A stretch of DNA of 64,000 nucleotides from Chloroflexi bacterium 44-23 (GTDB taxonomy: Bacteria; Chloroflexota; Anaerolineae; Anaerolineales; Anaerolineaceae), in assembly GCA_001899005.1 (NCBI GenBank), contig MKUW01000028.1:656503-720502 (forward strand), read 5' to 3'. Positions within the stretch are counted from its first letter, which is position 1; each line of letters begins with the position of its first letter. The notes beneath the pieces are model-generated. The model was not told the origin of the DNA. It saw only the letters and a program-made list of their open reading frames with translations, and did no database searches. This document shows, one piece after another, positions 52,298-61,090 of the stretch. Both the position numbers and the translations under genes were made by a program.

Positions 52298-54400
52298 TTA
52301 TTCAACCAAAGAGGAGCAGTTAAGCGAGCTCATCACGCTTGTGTAGGCAATGTTTTTCTCTTGAGAGGCAGGTGTGCTGCCCATAATCCTCTCCCAATTT
52401 GCACACAAAAATGGTTCCATTTTTTCCGTGGTTGCCATTGCTATTTCGGTTAATTTCACAGCATCGTTCCACTGATTCAGACGGGCATTGGCTTCAAGAA
52501 AAGGCAGGTATTCCGGTCCATAAGTTGCTTTAAAACCTGCCAAATTGGCAATATCCCAGTTTTTAATGACATCCGGCCAATCTTCATTTGATCTGGCAAG
52601 CTCGGCTGATTGGTAGTAATAGCACCAGGTTCGGTCTGGTTCGGGGCCAAATATATCCAATGGAACAGGTGTCTGGTCATTCAGAATCAATCCGCTATTT
52701 AATACGGGAAATAATTGTTGTTCTTCTGTGCGTAATAGAGGTTCTTTTAAATAAGCCGTGTCCAGAACCTGTAGACATCCTCTGGAAGGCTTATAGAGAA
52801 CTCCGAGCGCATGCTGCATATCCGATTGAAATGATATATTTCTGAACTTGTGATCAATCTCCATCTGATCTGGATACTCCCCTTCTGAAATATTCAACAG
52901 ATCATCCGGCCCATCGAACCACCAATAGGAGACATTTACATTTGAATTACCCTCATCGTAAAACACATTGGTTGTAAAAGCAATTTCGTAATCCGCACTG
53001 AATTGGTATGGGGTATACGGTGACAATATGAACGTGCCGGGTACTAACGAAGGCGCCCGCCATTTCAATTGCCAGAAGTAATCCTTTGTGTAATGCCATG
53101 TCAGCGCGAATGTTTTTCCCGTCCGGAATTGGAAAGCAACCGAACACATTAACAATAGGCTTAAGGCGATCGAAAGATTTTTTTGGCGTTGTTTGCTTGT
53201 GCCCCAGGACAGAGCGAGAACCACCAAAGGAACAGCTCCCATCACGATACCAAACAAATAACGGCTTGCCCACAACCCTTTAATCGCCTCGCGACCAACA
53301 GCCCAAATTGGCAACCCACCCAAAAGTATTGCGATGACACACAGCATAAAGACGAAGAACGGATAAGGTTCTTCTGTTTCATCGGCTCCTACTTTCTGTT
53401 GCCAGATATAGATCGGGATGACAGCGAGCAAAGCAGCTATCGCTCCAACTAGCCAAGATACCAAAGTTGCCTTAGCCTGCAAGTCGATTTGCTCAGGTAC
53501 AATGGTTTGCGACCATACATATAGCACGGCATAGACAACATCTTTAAGAATCACTTCCACCTGGTGGATTAAAGTTTGGATTGGATTTGAAATCAACGCA
53601 GTTAAAATCCCGGGTGTATTTTTTGACACCAAACCTTCCGGTTGGATACCTGGTAGAATGGACAATCGAAAAAAGATGAATATTCCAAAGATGAATAAAT
53701 AGGGAATCCAAAAATAAAAGGCATCTTTCAATGCCTTCCCGATAGTCTTTCCGTCTTTCCTAAAAATATAAAATAAAATAAGACCTCGTATCAGCTCCAG
53801 GCCAGCGAAGTATTCAATTATCAGCATTTGCAGCAAAGATAAGGCCAGTGATACAGCCAATAATACCCAGCGATGCTCTCGTTCCTGTACAGCTTTAATC
53901 ATTAACCAGATTGAAATACTGAATAAAAGCATGCTTATATAATGCACCATACTGGTCCGGATAACGAATTGGCGGGTAATGCCCGGATAAACCGCCAACA
54001 GCAGTCCAATCCAGCCAATTTCCATAATCCGTTTTGGCCAAATGCGTAACAAAGATTTTACAATAAATAAAATGGCTGCCCAATTAATCAGCATGCCTGC
54101 AATGCGCCAGCTTGCAGGTTTTGCACCCAGGAGCGGGTTAAGTACAAAGTGAACCAGAGCAGAAAAAGGACGGTCGATCAAAAAATAATTCCAGATCTGT
54201 GAAAAGGAATAATTCTGTTTTTGTAGTAAAACACCCTCCCAATCATCATAATAATAGCCAATATTCTTGATCATAAGATTGTAAGCAGCAAACATAACCA
54301 GGAACAAAACAAGCGCATAAACAACAAAACTGTCTACTGGTGCGATAACTGTATATATTTTTTGATACACTTTTTGGGAAAACTTGCTAATACGCTGCAT
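52298..54400 (-). CDS. GT-C-type polytopic membrane protein, probable glycosyltransferase
   Basis: 700 residues with about 11 hydrophobic segments in the first 430 residues and a soluble C-terminal part of about 270. The first extracytoplasmic loop contains IKNIGYYYDDWEGVLLQKQN; an acidic pair at this place is the catalytic mark of GT-C enzymes that use polyprenyl-phosphate sugars. The soluble part includes VFYDEGNSNVNVSYWWFDGPDD and a TPR-like end (DWPDVIKNWDIANLAGFKATYG). ATG at 54400 has GGAG 5 nt upstream; a GTG earlier is an alternative. Acceptor and sugar are unknown. A second GT-C gene lies divergently at 54756. Confidence 0.75.
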   Translation of the reverse strand: MQRISKFSQKVYQKIYTVIAPVDSFVVYALVLFLVMFAAYNLMIKNIGYYYDDWEGVLLQKQNYSFSQIWNYFLIDRPFSALVHFVLNPLLGAKPASWRIAGMLINWAAILFIVKSLLRIWPKRIMEIGWIGLLLAVYPGITRQFVIRTSMVHYISMLLFSISIWLMIKAVQEREHRWVLLAVSLALSLLQMLIIEYFAGLELIRGLILFYIFRKDGKTIGKALKDAFYFWIPYLFIFGIFIFFRLSILPGIQPEGLVSKNTPGILTALISNPIQTLIHQVEVILKDVVYAVLYVWSQTIVPEQIDLQAKATLVSWLVGAIAALLAVIPIYIWQQKVGADETEEPYPFFVFMLCVIAILLGGLPIWAVGREAIKGLWASRYLFGIVMGAVPLVVLALSWGTSKQRQKNLSIALSLLLMCSVAFQFRTGKTFALTWHYTKDYFWQLKWRAPSLVPGTFILSPYTPYQFSADYEIAFTTNVFYDEGNSNVNVSYWWFDGPDDLLNISEGEYPDQMEIDHKFRNISFQSDMQHALGVLYKPSRGCLQVLDTAYLKEPLLRTEEQQLFPVLNSGLILNDQTPVPLDIFGPEPDRTWCYYYQSAELARSNEDWPDVIKNWDIANLAGFKATYGPEYLPFLEANARLNQWNDAVKLTEIAMATTEKMEPFLCANWERIMGSTPASQEKNIAYTSVMSSLNCSSLVE

Positions 54401-54430
54401 TTCCACTCCGAAAACAGTAATAAAGAAGAT

Positions 54431-54504
54431 TGTATCCTTTCAAAAATTAAGGTCAGAGTGTTTTTGGGCGGGCGATCGCCTGCCCAAAAACACTCCTCAA
54501 CCCC
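54431..54504 (-). repeat. Dispersed AGTGTTTTT palindrome element, copy B
   Basis: Palindrome 54457-54494 with arms AGTGTTTTTGGGCGGGCGA and TCGCCTGCCCAAAAACACT (one mismatch), flanked by TGTATCCTTTCAAAAATTA on the left and CTCAACCCC on the right. Relative to 13763-13840 it is inverted. It lies between the two divergent GT-C genes. Confidence 0.75.
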
Positions 54505-54755
54505 GTTTTATTGAAAAGATATAGAAAATTATAGCATTGAAGGTCAGCGACAATATAATGCCGACCTCCCAAATATTAATTAGGAAGAATTAGGTCGTTG
54601 TATGGCCACGGAATTTTGAACGTAATGCTGAATAGTATGTAAACTCTGGCCAAAAGATACTTAACTGCATCTCTTAGGCAAGACTTCAAACCTGGAGCAA
54701 AAAAAACCCACTGGAACACCTGCCTCTCCCCGACAAAAATGGGTAGAATCAAGCT

Positions 54756-56813
54756 ATGCATGCACGCACTCTACCCAAAATCTCCACCCTCCTTTTTCTG
54801 CTGGCCTTGTTGGTTTACCTGGCGGTGCGTTTGATTGCACTGGATCAATTCCCGATCTATTTCTTCAGCGATGAGGCGGTCCAGGCAGTGCGTGCAGCCG
54901 ATTTTGTACGCGATGGGCTGCGCAGCGAGACCGGTGAATTCTTGCCCACTTACTTCAAGAATAGCTACCAATACAACCTGGGACCGTCAGTTTATATTCA
55001 AATTCTGCCAACGCTGTTATTTGGCAAGCAGATTGTCGTAACCCGCGCTGTCGCAGCCATCTTTAGCGTGCTGGCAGCTCTGGCAGCCGGCTTAACATTT
55101 GAGTGGGTCTTTCCACGCAAAAGCGGTTGGTTGGCCATTTTGCTGCTTTCAGTCATGCCCGCCTGGTTTCTACATAGCCGCACAGCTTTCGAAACCGCAC
55201 TGGCGGTCAGTTTTTACAGCGCTTTTTGGCTGGCCTACGCACTCTACCGTTTCCGCTCGCGTGGATATATCTATTTGGCAATCCTTTTTGCAGCCCTGGC
55301 ATTCTACAGTTATTCCCCGGCTCAGGTGGTGGTCAGCCTGACATTGGCAGCTTTCTTCCTTAATGATCTCCATTATCACTGGCAGAATCGCAAACTTATG
55401 CTTAAGGTCGCGCTGCTATCCTTGCTGCTGCTGACCCCCTACCTGCGCTTCATCTGGCTGCACCCCGGTGAAGTCCAGTATCACCTGCAAATCGTTGGCT
55501 CTGTCTGGACTTCTGACGTGGGTTTTTTGCAAAAATTAACGGCTAGCGGGTTGGAATATGTGCGTGCCTTGAACCCCTATTACTGGTTCTTCACCAACCC
55601 AGTCGATTTGCCACGCCATGTCATGAAAGGTTACGGGCATCTCTGGCTGCCGGCCTTACCCGTGATTGCAATCGGGCTGGGTAATTGCCTGGCAAATTTG
55701 CGCTCTAGTCGTCATCGATTGATCCTGATTGCACTGCTGGCTGCCCCGGCTGGTGCTGCTTTGGCTCAGCTGGGCATCACACGCGCACTTTTTATGGTCT
55801 TCCCCGCTACATTGCTGGCCGTTCAGGGGTTATTGACCGTGGCTGATTGGGTGGCCAGGACTCGTTGGGCTGCCACCTTTCAGAATAAGCGTGCACGTAT
55901 GCTTTTGCCGCTGGTAGTGTTCACTGGATTGCTGGCTGCCAATACCAGTATGCTGGTGGATGCTTTGCGAAACGGGCCGCTCTGGTTCACAGATTATGGC
56001 CTCTATGGCATGCAATATGGCGCCCGGCAGGTCTTTGGCAAGATCAAAAAAGATCTGGCAGCCGACCCGCACATAAAATTCGTGCTCAGCCCGGCCTGGG
56101 CTAACGGCACCGATATCCTGGAGCGTTACTTTTTTGCCGATCCTGTGCCTTTTGAACTGGCCAGCATCGATAGTTACACCCGTGACTACCGCCCATTGGA
56201 TAAAGACACCGTGTTGATTTTGCCGCCCAATGAGCATGATGACATGCTCGCCAGCGGTAAGTTCCAGAACATTACTACCCGCAAGGAACTCCGCAACCCG
56301 GATGGCAGTCCCGCTTTTTATTTCGTGCAATTGGAATATGTGGATGACATCGCTGAAATCTTTGCCGGAGAGCAGGCCGCCCGTCGCAACCTGGTCAGAA
56401 CGGATGCGCTTCTGCAAGATGGATCTCTGGCAATAGTGCATTACTCCACACTCGATATGGGCAGCATAACCGATCTCTTCGACGGAGATGCGCTTACAGT
56501 AGCACGCACCTGGGAAAGCAATCCATTTACGCTGGTGTTCGAGTTCCCAAAACCGCGTACTGTCAATCAATTGCTGGTGCGCGTTGGTGGCGAGCCGACC
56601 CGGATTGAACTGGAACTCTACCCCGATATGAATGACGTCCCAATGCATCTTGGGGTTAGTACACAGGAAAACCCGAACCCACGTGATGTAACCATTGATC
56701 TCAACCTGACACAGCCTCTCAAAAAAGCCATCGTACGGGTCTATAATGAGAATGAGCCGGAACCTGCTCACGTACATTTGTTTGAAATCCGCTTCTTGCC
56801 CGACCTGGAATAA
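54756..56813 (+). CDS. GT-C/GT39-like membrane glycosyltransferase with C-terminal sugar-binding-like domain
   Basis: 685 residues. About 11 helices occupy residues 1-400; the first large loop begins FPIYFFSDEAVQAVRAADFVRDG, with the acidic Asp-Glu of the ArnT/PMT superfamily. A soluble part from about 415 onward ends in a domain resembling discoidin (TDLFDGDALTVARTWESNPFTLVFEFPKPRTVNQLLVRVG), which could bind the glycan product. It likely adds sugar from a lipid carrier to a surface acceptor. No Shine-Dalgarno; TAGAAT ends 6 nt before the ATG, a leaderless candidate. The next gene starts 2 nt after its stop. Confidence 0.82.
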   Translation: MHARTLPKISTLLFLLALLVYLAVRLIALDQFPIYFFSDEAVQAVRAADFVRDGLRSETGEFLPTYFKNSYQYNLGPSVYIQILPTLLFGKQIVVTRAVAAIFSVLAALAAGLTFEWVFPRKSGWLAILLLSVMPAWFLHSRTAFETALAVSFYSAFWLAYALYRFRSRGYIYLAILFAALAFYSYSPAQVVVSLTLAAFFLNDLHYHWQNRKLMLKVALLSLLLLTPYLRFIWLHPGEVQYHLQIVGSVWTSDVGFLQKLTASGLEYVRALNPYYWFFTNPVDLPRHVMKGYGHLWLPALPVIAIGLGNCLANLRSSRHRLILIALLAAPAGAALAQLGITRALFMVFPATLLAVQGLLTVADWVARTRWAATFQNKRARMLLPLVVFTGLLAANTSMLVDALRNGPLWFTDYGLYGMQYGARQVFGKIKKDLAADPHIKFVLSPAWANGTDILERYFFADPVPFELASIDSYTRDYRPLDKDTVLILPPNEHDDMLASGKFQNITTRKELRNPDGSPAFYFVQLEYVDDIAEIFAGEQAARRNLVRTDALLQDGSLAIVHYSTLDMGSITDLFDGDALTVARTWESNPFTLVFEFPKPRTVNQLLVRVGGEPTRIELELYPDMNDVPMHLGVSTQENPNPRDVTIDLNLTQPLKKAIVRVYNENEPEPAHVHLFEIRFLPDLE

Positions 56814-56815
56814 GC

Positions 56816-57256
56816 ATGCCATCCAAGCACATCTCACCCAAAAAACGCCCCTTTCTCTTCAAGCTTCTCAGCCTGATCTTGCTCTTGATGGCCACCTATG
56901 GATGGTTGCGCTTCGGACAGAGCATCTACCAATGGCAGTACCTCCTGGAATTACAAGTTTCACCGGGGCCGTTGTATACGCTCGTAAGCGGATTACTAAT
57001 CGGAATTGGGATGACAATTGCGCTGGTGGTCTTCTGGTTGCGTCTGGATTGGGCCAAGCGCTATGTGCAGATCAGCGTTGGCGCGGCTGTCCTTTATTGG
57101 TGGTTTGATTACCTGGCCTTTACCCGCAACCAGGCCGCCTTCAGTACCTGGCTATTCCGTCTGGTGGCCAGTTTGGTTTTACTTGGATTCATGTATGGTT
57201 ATCTGTACCTGTACACCGCCCCAAAGAGAATAGGAAACAATGAAAAATCAAAGTGA
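56816..57256 (+). CDS. Four-helix membrane protein
   Basis: 146 residues with hydrophobic segments near 15-35, 52-77, 84-100 and 113-136 and short loops; no enzyme motif. It starts 2 nt after the GT-C gene and overlaps the CYTH gene by 17 nt, so all three are translated from one message. It may assist the glycosyltransferase; the family is unknown. Confidence 0.75.
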   Translation: MPSKHISPKKRPFLFKLLSLILLLMATYGWLRFGQSIYQWQYLLELQVSPGPLYTLVSGLLIGIGMTIALVVFWLRLDWAKRYVQISVGAAVLYWWFDYLAFTRNQAAFSTWLFRLVASLVLLGFMYGYLYLYTAPKRIGNNEKSK

Positions 57257-57875
57257 TCAGGAAATTGAAGCAAAATTCTATGTACTCAATTTGCCGGCTA
57301 TTCAAGAAAGCCTGCTGGCGCAAGGCGCCAAACTGATACAGGATCGTGTTTTCGAGGTTAATCTGCGTTTCGATGAAGCCGACGGTAAATTGCGAGACCT
57401 GCGCAATGTCTTACGCCTGCGAAGGGATACTCAAAATATTCTTACCTTCAAAGGAGCAGCCGAAGCGGGTAAGGATGTCAGCGTCCGTCAGGAGATTGAA
57501 GTTGTGGTTGACGATTTTGATACCACCCGCCGCCTGTTGGAAGCACTCGGGTATGAGGTGATTATGCAATATGAAAAATTCCGCACCACATACAGTTTCA
57601 TGAAGACCCTGGTCGTGCTGGATGAGCTCCCTTATGGCCATTTTGTTGAAATCGAAGGTCCAAACGGGTCTGCCATTAAGAAAGCTGCCATTGCAATCGG
57701 GCTCGAATGGCGAACTCGCGCTAGCAACAGTTATGTCTATATGTTTGAAAACTTGCAGTCCCACCACCCTGAATTTGCTGATCGTAACCTGACTTTTTCC
57801 GATCTGCACGGTCTACGTGTCTCAGCCGATGAACTGGGAATCCACCCGGCGGATCTGCAGGAAAGACACCGGTAA
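57240..57875 (+). CDS. CYTH-domain protein (class IV adenylyl cyclase / triphosphatase type)
   Basis: 211 residues with the CYTH signature QEIEAKFYVLNL at the start, then basic and acidic strands of the tunnel fold: NVLRLRRDTQNILTFKGAAE, SVRQEIEVVVDD, YEKFRTTYSF, VVLDELPYGHFVEIEGP. CyaB-type cyclases, thiamine triphosphatases and inorganic triphosphatases share it, so the substrate is a triphosphate but cannot be fixed here. The last 40 residues extend past the fold. It overlaps the membrane protein gene. Confidence 0.88.
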   Translation: MKNQSDQEIEAKFYVLNLPAIQESLLAQGAKLIQDRVFEVNLRFDEADGKLRDLRNVLRLRRDTQNILTFKGAAEAGKDVSVRQEIEVVVDDFDTTRRLLEALGYEVIMQYEKFRTTYSFMKTLVVLDELPYGHFVEIEGPNGSAIKKAAIAIGLEWRTRASNSYVYMFENLQSHHPEFADRNLTFSDLHGLRVSADELGIHPADLQERHR

Positions 57876-58278
57876 GTCGACTTCAAATTATAAAAAGGGG
57901 GAACTGCTCATTCATACCATTGCAAGCCGCCATTCTTGTGCTTTGGGTAGCTTGGAAATCTCCTTCAAATTGAAAGCTGGTGTCAAAAGAGAGTGCTTCG
58001 CACTGCGATCGTTTTTATAAAGATTGGGTAGCTACATAAAGAAAATTGATCAGACCAGTTTTATTACTTTGCTGAATAGTAGCCAGTCCGAAAAGGGTTC
58101 GGAAGAAGCCGAAAAGATGCGGCTATTCAACTCGATGAGCACTAGTAACTCCTTCGTTGCTGACTTAAAGGCAGAGCAGGAAATTGCCGATTGCATGATT
58201 TAACCTGGCCGTCAATACTTTCTTAAAGTAAAAAGCGCTCCATTTTTAGGAGCGCCAGGGATTCTGCGTAGAAGGCGA
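57876..58278. other. Intergenic region with a possible coding remnant
   Basis: About 400 bases. From 58021 to 58203 one frame is open for 60 codons between two TAA stops, without an ATG at its start but with protein-like composition (NSSQSEKGSEEAEKMRLFNS); it could be the tail of a lost gene. The region ends with the terminator at 58235-58255. Confidence 0.35.
58235..58255 (-). terminator. Rho-independent terminator of the small lipoprotein gene
   Basis: On the minus strand GCGCTCC TAAAAAT GGAGCGC is followed by TTTTTAC, 24 nt past the stop. Perfect 7-bp stem. Confidence 0.8.
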
Positions 58279-58683
58279 TCACTCTACCTGGAATTCAACC
58301 GTTTTTACAGTGGTTCCATTCAATTGAATATCAACTTTATATTTCCCCGAAGGCCACAAATTGTCGTTGGTCAAGGAAAAAGTCAATGTGTCCGACCCAC
58401 TAACCAGTTCTTTCTCTAGAATTACCGTGTTGGCATCCACTCCTTCCGCATCAATGGCTGTCCAGACAGCGTTTACTTTGGTATCATCTGGCGCATTCGC
58501 CAGATTGACGATACAGTAAAAATCATCTGTTGGCCCGTATACAGATGTCTGATTCTGGCCCTGTTCGTCCGATGTCATGACCGCATCGGTGACCTTGGCG
58601 GTTGATGCACTGAAACTGCACGCCAATGTTGCAAAAATAACTGTCAGGATAACAAACCAAAAACCAATTTTACTTTTCTTCAT
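58279..58683 (-). CDS. Small lipoprotein of unknown function
   Basis: 134 residues. Signal MKKSKIGFWFVILTVIFATLAC with lipobox Cys22; the mature part is a single beta-sandwich-like domain (SVYGPTDDFYCIVNLANAPDDTKVNAVWTAIDAEG, SGSDTLTFSLTNDNLWPSGKYKVDIQLNG), the pattern of small ligand-free surface lipoproteins in this phylum. GAGGGAG lies 5-7 nt before the ATG. It is a single-gene unit with its own terminator. Confidence 0.85.
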   Translation of the reverse strand: MKKSKIGFWFVILTVIFATLACSFSASTAKVTDAVMTSDEQGQNQTSVYGPTDDFYCIVNLANAPDDTKVNAVWTAIDAEGVDANTVILEKELVSGSDTLTFSLTNDNLWPSGKYKVDIQLNGTTVKTVEFQVE

Positions 58684-59691
58684 CGTCTTGCTCCCTCTCT
58701 GACTAATAATAATTAAAAACCAAACTAAATATTTTTTAGCAACGTTCTCGCATATATAAGATTGAAAATATGCTGGAATTCACATAAATTTATCATAATT
58801 CGATCTATTTACATAATGTTTGTCAAGGATTTTAAAAAGCAAGTTTTGTATCTTTTTTATTGTGTGGCTTTAACAGAAATATCAAACCAATCAGCCATTC
58901 ATCAAGTATCAAATGCTTTTTTCTCAATATCATTCGTTTGCCCCAACAAGACAATTAATAGCCACAGGTCTTTGCTTATTTGACCCATTAATTGAAACCA
59001 ATGAAGACTGATCGAATACTGTCATTGCGAGACCATCCAATGACACGGAGCGTCATTAAGAACAGAAATAACAAACTCGTAATTGGGTAGGACAGCACCT
59101 AGTCGAAAAGCCCAAAGTGAATCGGAGCGAGAGAGCCCATTTGCGAGAGTGGTTGAATTGCGACGTTTGAGTTTTGTTATGAGCAGCAGCAGTTGGCTGA
59201 TGGGCGAGATCTCATGTGAAAAAATTATCATCCCCTCGAGAGGAAGGATTTTTGCAATTCTGTTTCTCAAGTTATTCGTAACGCCCCAATGCTATGAGTA
59301 GGAGGGTATCTAACGCCCGACGAAGCAATCCTGCTTTATGTGAGAAAGATTGCTTCGCTGCGTCCGCTTTGACAACCCAATTAGCAAAGGTCTGAAAGAA
59401 AGGAGAATGCTTGAATGTTTTAATGTGGGAAAATGGTTTTATAAAATCAGAATGATCGGCGGAAAATCATCGTCATTCATTCATTGACCACTTTGCTGGG
59501 CTCGCAATGGCACGACTGGCTTATATCCAACGCATTAGCCGAGTCAATGCCTTAAGATATGATATTTAAATTCATCCAGGGAGAGCAAAAAACAGCCAGA
59601 TCACCGTCCACTAATTATCTAACCATCAAATTGACTAATCACTAATCATCTAACCACTAATCACAAATTAACTAATCATCTAATCACAAGC
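58684..59691. repeat. Gene-free kilobase with REP-like CATTGCGAG element
   Basis: GTCATTGCGAG at 59021-59031 and CTCGCAATGGCAC at 59501-59513 are inverted relative to each other and bracket about 490 bp. Inside, GAAGCAATC (59322) and GATTGCTTC (59348) form a hairpin. Such CATTGCGAG / GAAGCAATC words are common REP-type sequences in many genomes. Positions 59600-59690 are AC-rich ACTAATCA reiterations. Short ORFs here (for example 59083-59301) lack signatures and are not called. The 5' part (58684-59020) is AT-rich and must hold the lipoprotein promoter. Confidence 0.55.
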
Positions 59692-60342
59692 CTATTGAAC
59701 GGTCTTAGTCCCGCACTCTCCGCAAAACTTAGCACCAGGTTCCAGCTTTGCGCCGCATTCGGTGCAGTGAGCACTCGTCTTCAATTTGGCACCGCATTCC
59801 GGACAGAATTTGGCATTGGTCGCCAGCGGGGCGTTACACTGCGGGCAGGAGGCGCGGATCGTTTCACGCCAGTTTTCTGTTGCCAATTTTTTATCTTCCT
59901 CAGCCATGGCAGCGTGTGCCCAGACTTCTTCCACAGAGCGTGAACTCTGCGCAGCGCTCATTTCAACGCCCAGATCAGGTGCACATTCTTTGCAAAGGCC
60001 TTTTTTGTGATTCCAACAGCTTTGTTTGCATACCCAATTGCTGCAGCGCGGGCATTGCATAAATTGGGGGCGAAGTTCCGTGGTAGCTTCAATAAAAGCC
60101 TGATCATGCGCCCTTTCACGGCTGGCCGAGCTGACCCGGTCAGTAACATCGGCTGCCCGCCCGAGGATTCCTCCAAACAGGCTGTTAGCCACATCAACCG
60201 CACCCGTGATAGCGCTCATCCCAAAGCTTTTAAACTGGGTTCGGAAACCGTTTCCGCAGCGATCACAAAAGAATTCAAATTGAAACCCGCGTTCAGTGCT
60301 TAAATCACTGTAATTACGGCTGAATTGGACAGAATTTTCCAT
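59692..60342 (-). CDS. Zinc-ribbon protein
   Basis: 216 residues with four Cys-pair clusters: CDRCGNGF near the N-terminus, CPRCSNWVCKQSCWNHKKGLCKEC in the middle, CPQCNAPLATNAKFCPECG and CTECGAKLEPGAKFCGECG at the end (a double zinc ribbon). A Gly/Ala segment near residues 45-70 (MSAITGAVDVANSLFGGILG) is mildly hydrophobic. The role is unknown; such proteins may bind nucleic acid or protein partners. ATG at 60342 with GGAGG 5 nt upstream was chosen over a TTG at 60354 inside the ribosome site. Confidence 0.85.
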   Translation of the reverse strand: MENSVQFSRNYSDLSTERGFQFEFFCDRCGNGFRTQFKSFGMSAITGAVDVANSLFGGILGRAADVTDRVSSASRERAHDQAFIEATTELRPQFMQCPRCSNWVCKQSCWNHKKGLCKECAPDLGVEMSAAQSSRSVEEVWAHAAMAEEDKKLATENWRETIRASCPQCNAPLATNAKFCPECGAKLKTSAHCTECGAKLEPGAKFCGECGTKTVQ

Positions 60343-60667
60343 AACTGCCTCCAATAGGGGGATTATTGCCTATATTGTAATGCATAAGTCAAGAAAGCCT
60401 AGGGCCTTTAGTTATACGTTTTCTTGGGGGAACTGGTGATTTGTTGGCTTGTTGATTTGTTGTTTGTTGTTTGTTGTTTGTTGTTTGTTGATTTGTTCGA
60501 GCAAATGGAAAAATAATGTGACTTCACTACAGATTTTTACGTCAACAACTAACCAACTAATTGAACATTTTAATACACGACCAATCAACTAATCAACCAA
60601 GCGACTAAGCGTCTATTCAACTAAGCGCCCAATCAACTATTCAACTAAGCAGCCAATTCACTAACCA
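60343..60667. repeat. Low-complexity repeats of opposite strand bias
   Basis: Left part 60430-60500 is GT-rich and includes four copies of TTGTTTG in tandem; right part 60545-60665 is AC-rich (AACTAATCAACCAAGCGACTAAG). The two parts are roughly complementary and could pair imperfectly. No gene. Confidence 0.55.
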
Positions 60668-61078
60668 TCAATCTTCCATAATCTCAAATGACGTGCTGAT
60701 GGCTGCCACGCCGCGCACGGTAGCTGAGACCGAGCAGTACTTTTCTTCGGAAAGTTCAATCGCCATCTGTACTGATTTTGGGGTCAGATGCTTGCCCCAC
60801 AGGCGGTAAAAAATATGAATTTTTTGATAAACCCAGGGCGGTTCAGGGTGCTGCTCTCCGCTGACCTCGATCTCAAGCCCGCTCAATGGCGTGCGACGCT
60901 TCTCGAGGATGTTTATCACATCCACGGCTGTACAGGAAGCGACTGCCACCAGTAATAGTTCTGATGGTTTCATCCCTTTATTATCGGCCGGCGTCGAAAG
61001 CACCACCGAGTGATTGGTCGAATCGGTGCCGATGAAAGTCATCCCACCCGGCAGCCATTGTACTTTTACCGTACCCAT
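60668..61078 (-). CDS. OsmC-family protein
   Basis: 136 residues with the OsmC/Ohr fold: a beta-rich start (VQWLPGGMTFIGTDSTNH), MKPSELLLVAVASCTAVDVINIL with Cys49, and ELSEEKYCSVSATV with Cys115. The two Cys form the peroxidatic pair that reduces organic hydroperoxides or handles sulfur compounds. It lies 12 nt downstream of the CsoR-like gene, suggesting control by that regulator; the FmdB gene is first in the run. Peroxide versus persulfide use is unknown. Confidence 0.88.
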   Translation of the reverse strand: MGTVKVQWLPGGMTFIGTDSTNHSVVLSTPADNKGMKPSELLLVAVASCTAVDVINILEKRRTPLSGLEIEVSGEQHPEPPWVYQKIHIFYRLWGKHLTPKSVQMAIELSEEKYCSVSATVRGVAAISTSFEIMED

Positions 61079-61090
61079 TTCATTGCCCTT

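Noticed and set aside
55830..56837. 335-codon ORF on the minus strand
   Set aside because: Lies fully antisense to the GT-C gene, which has membrane helices and family motifs; the antisense product has no family pattern.
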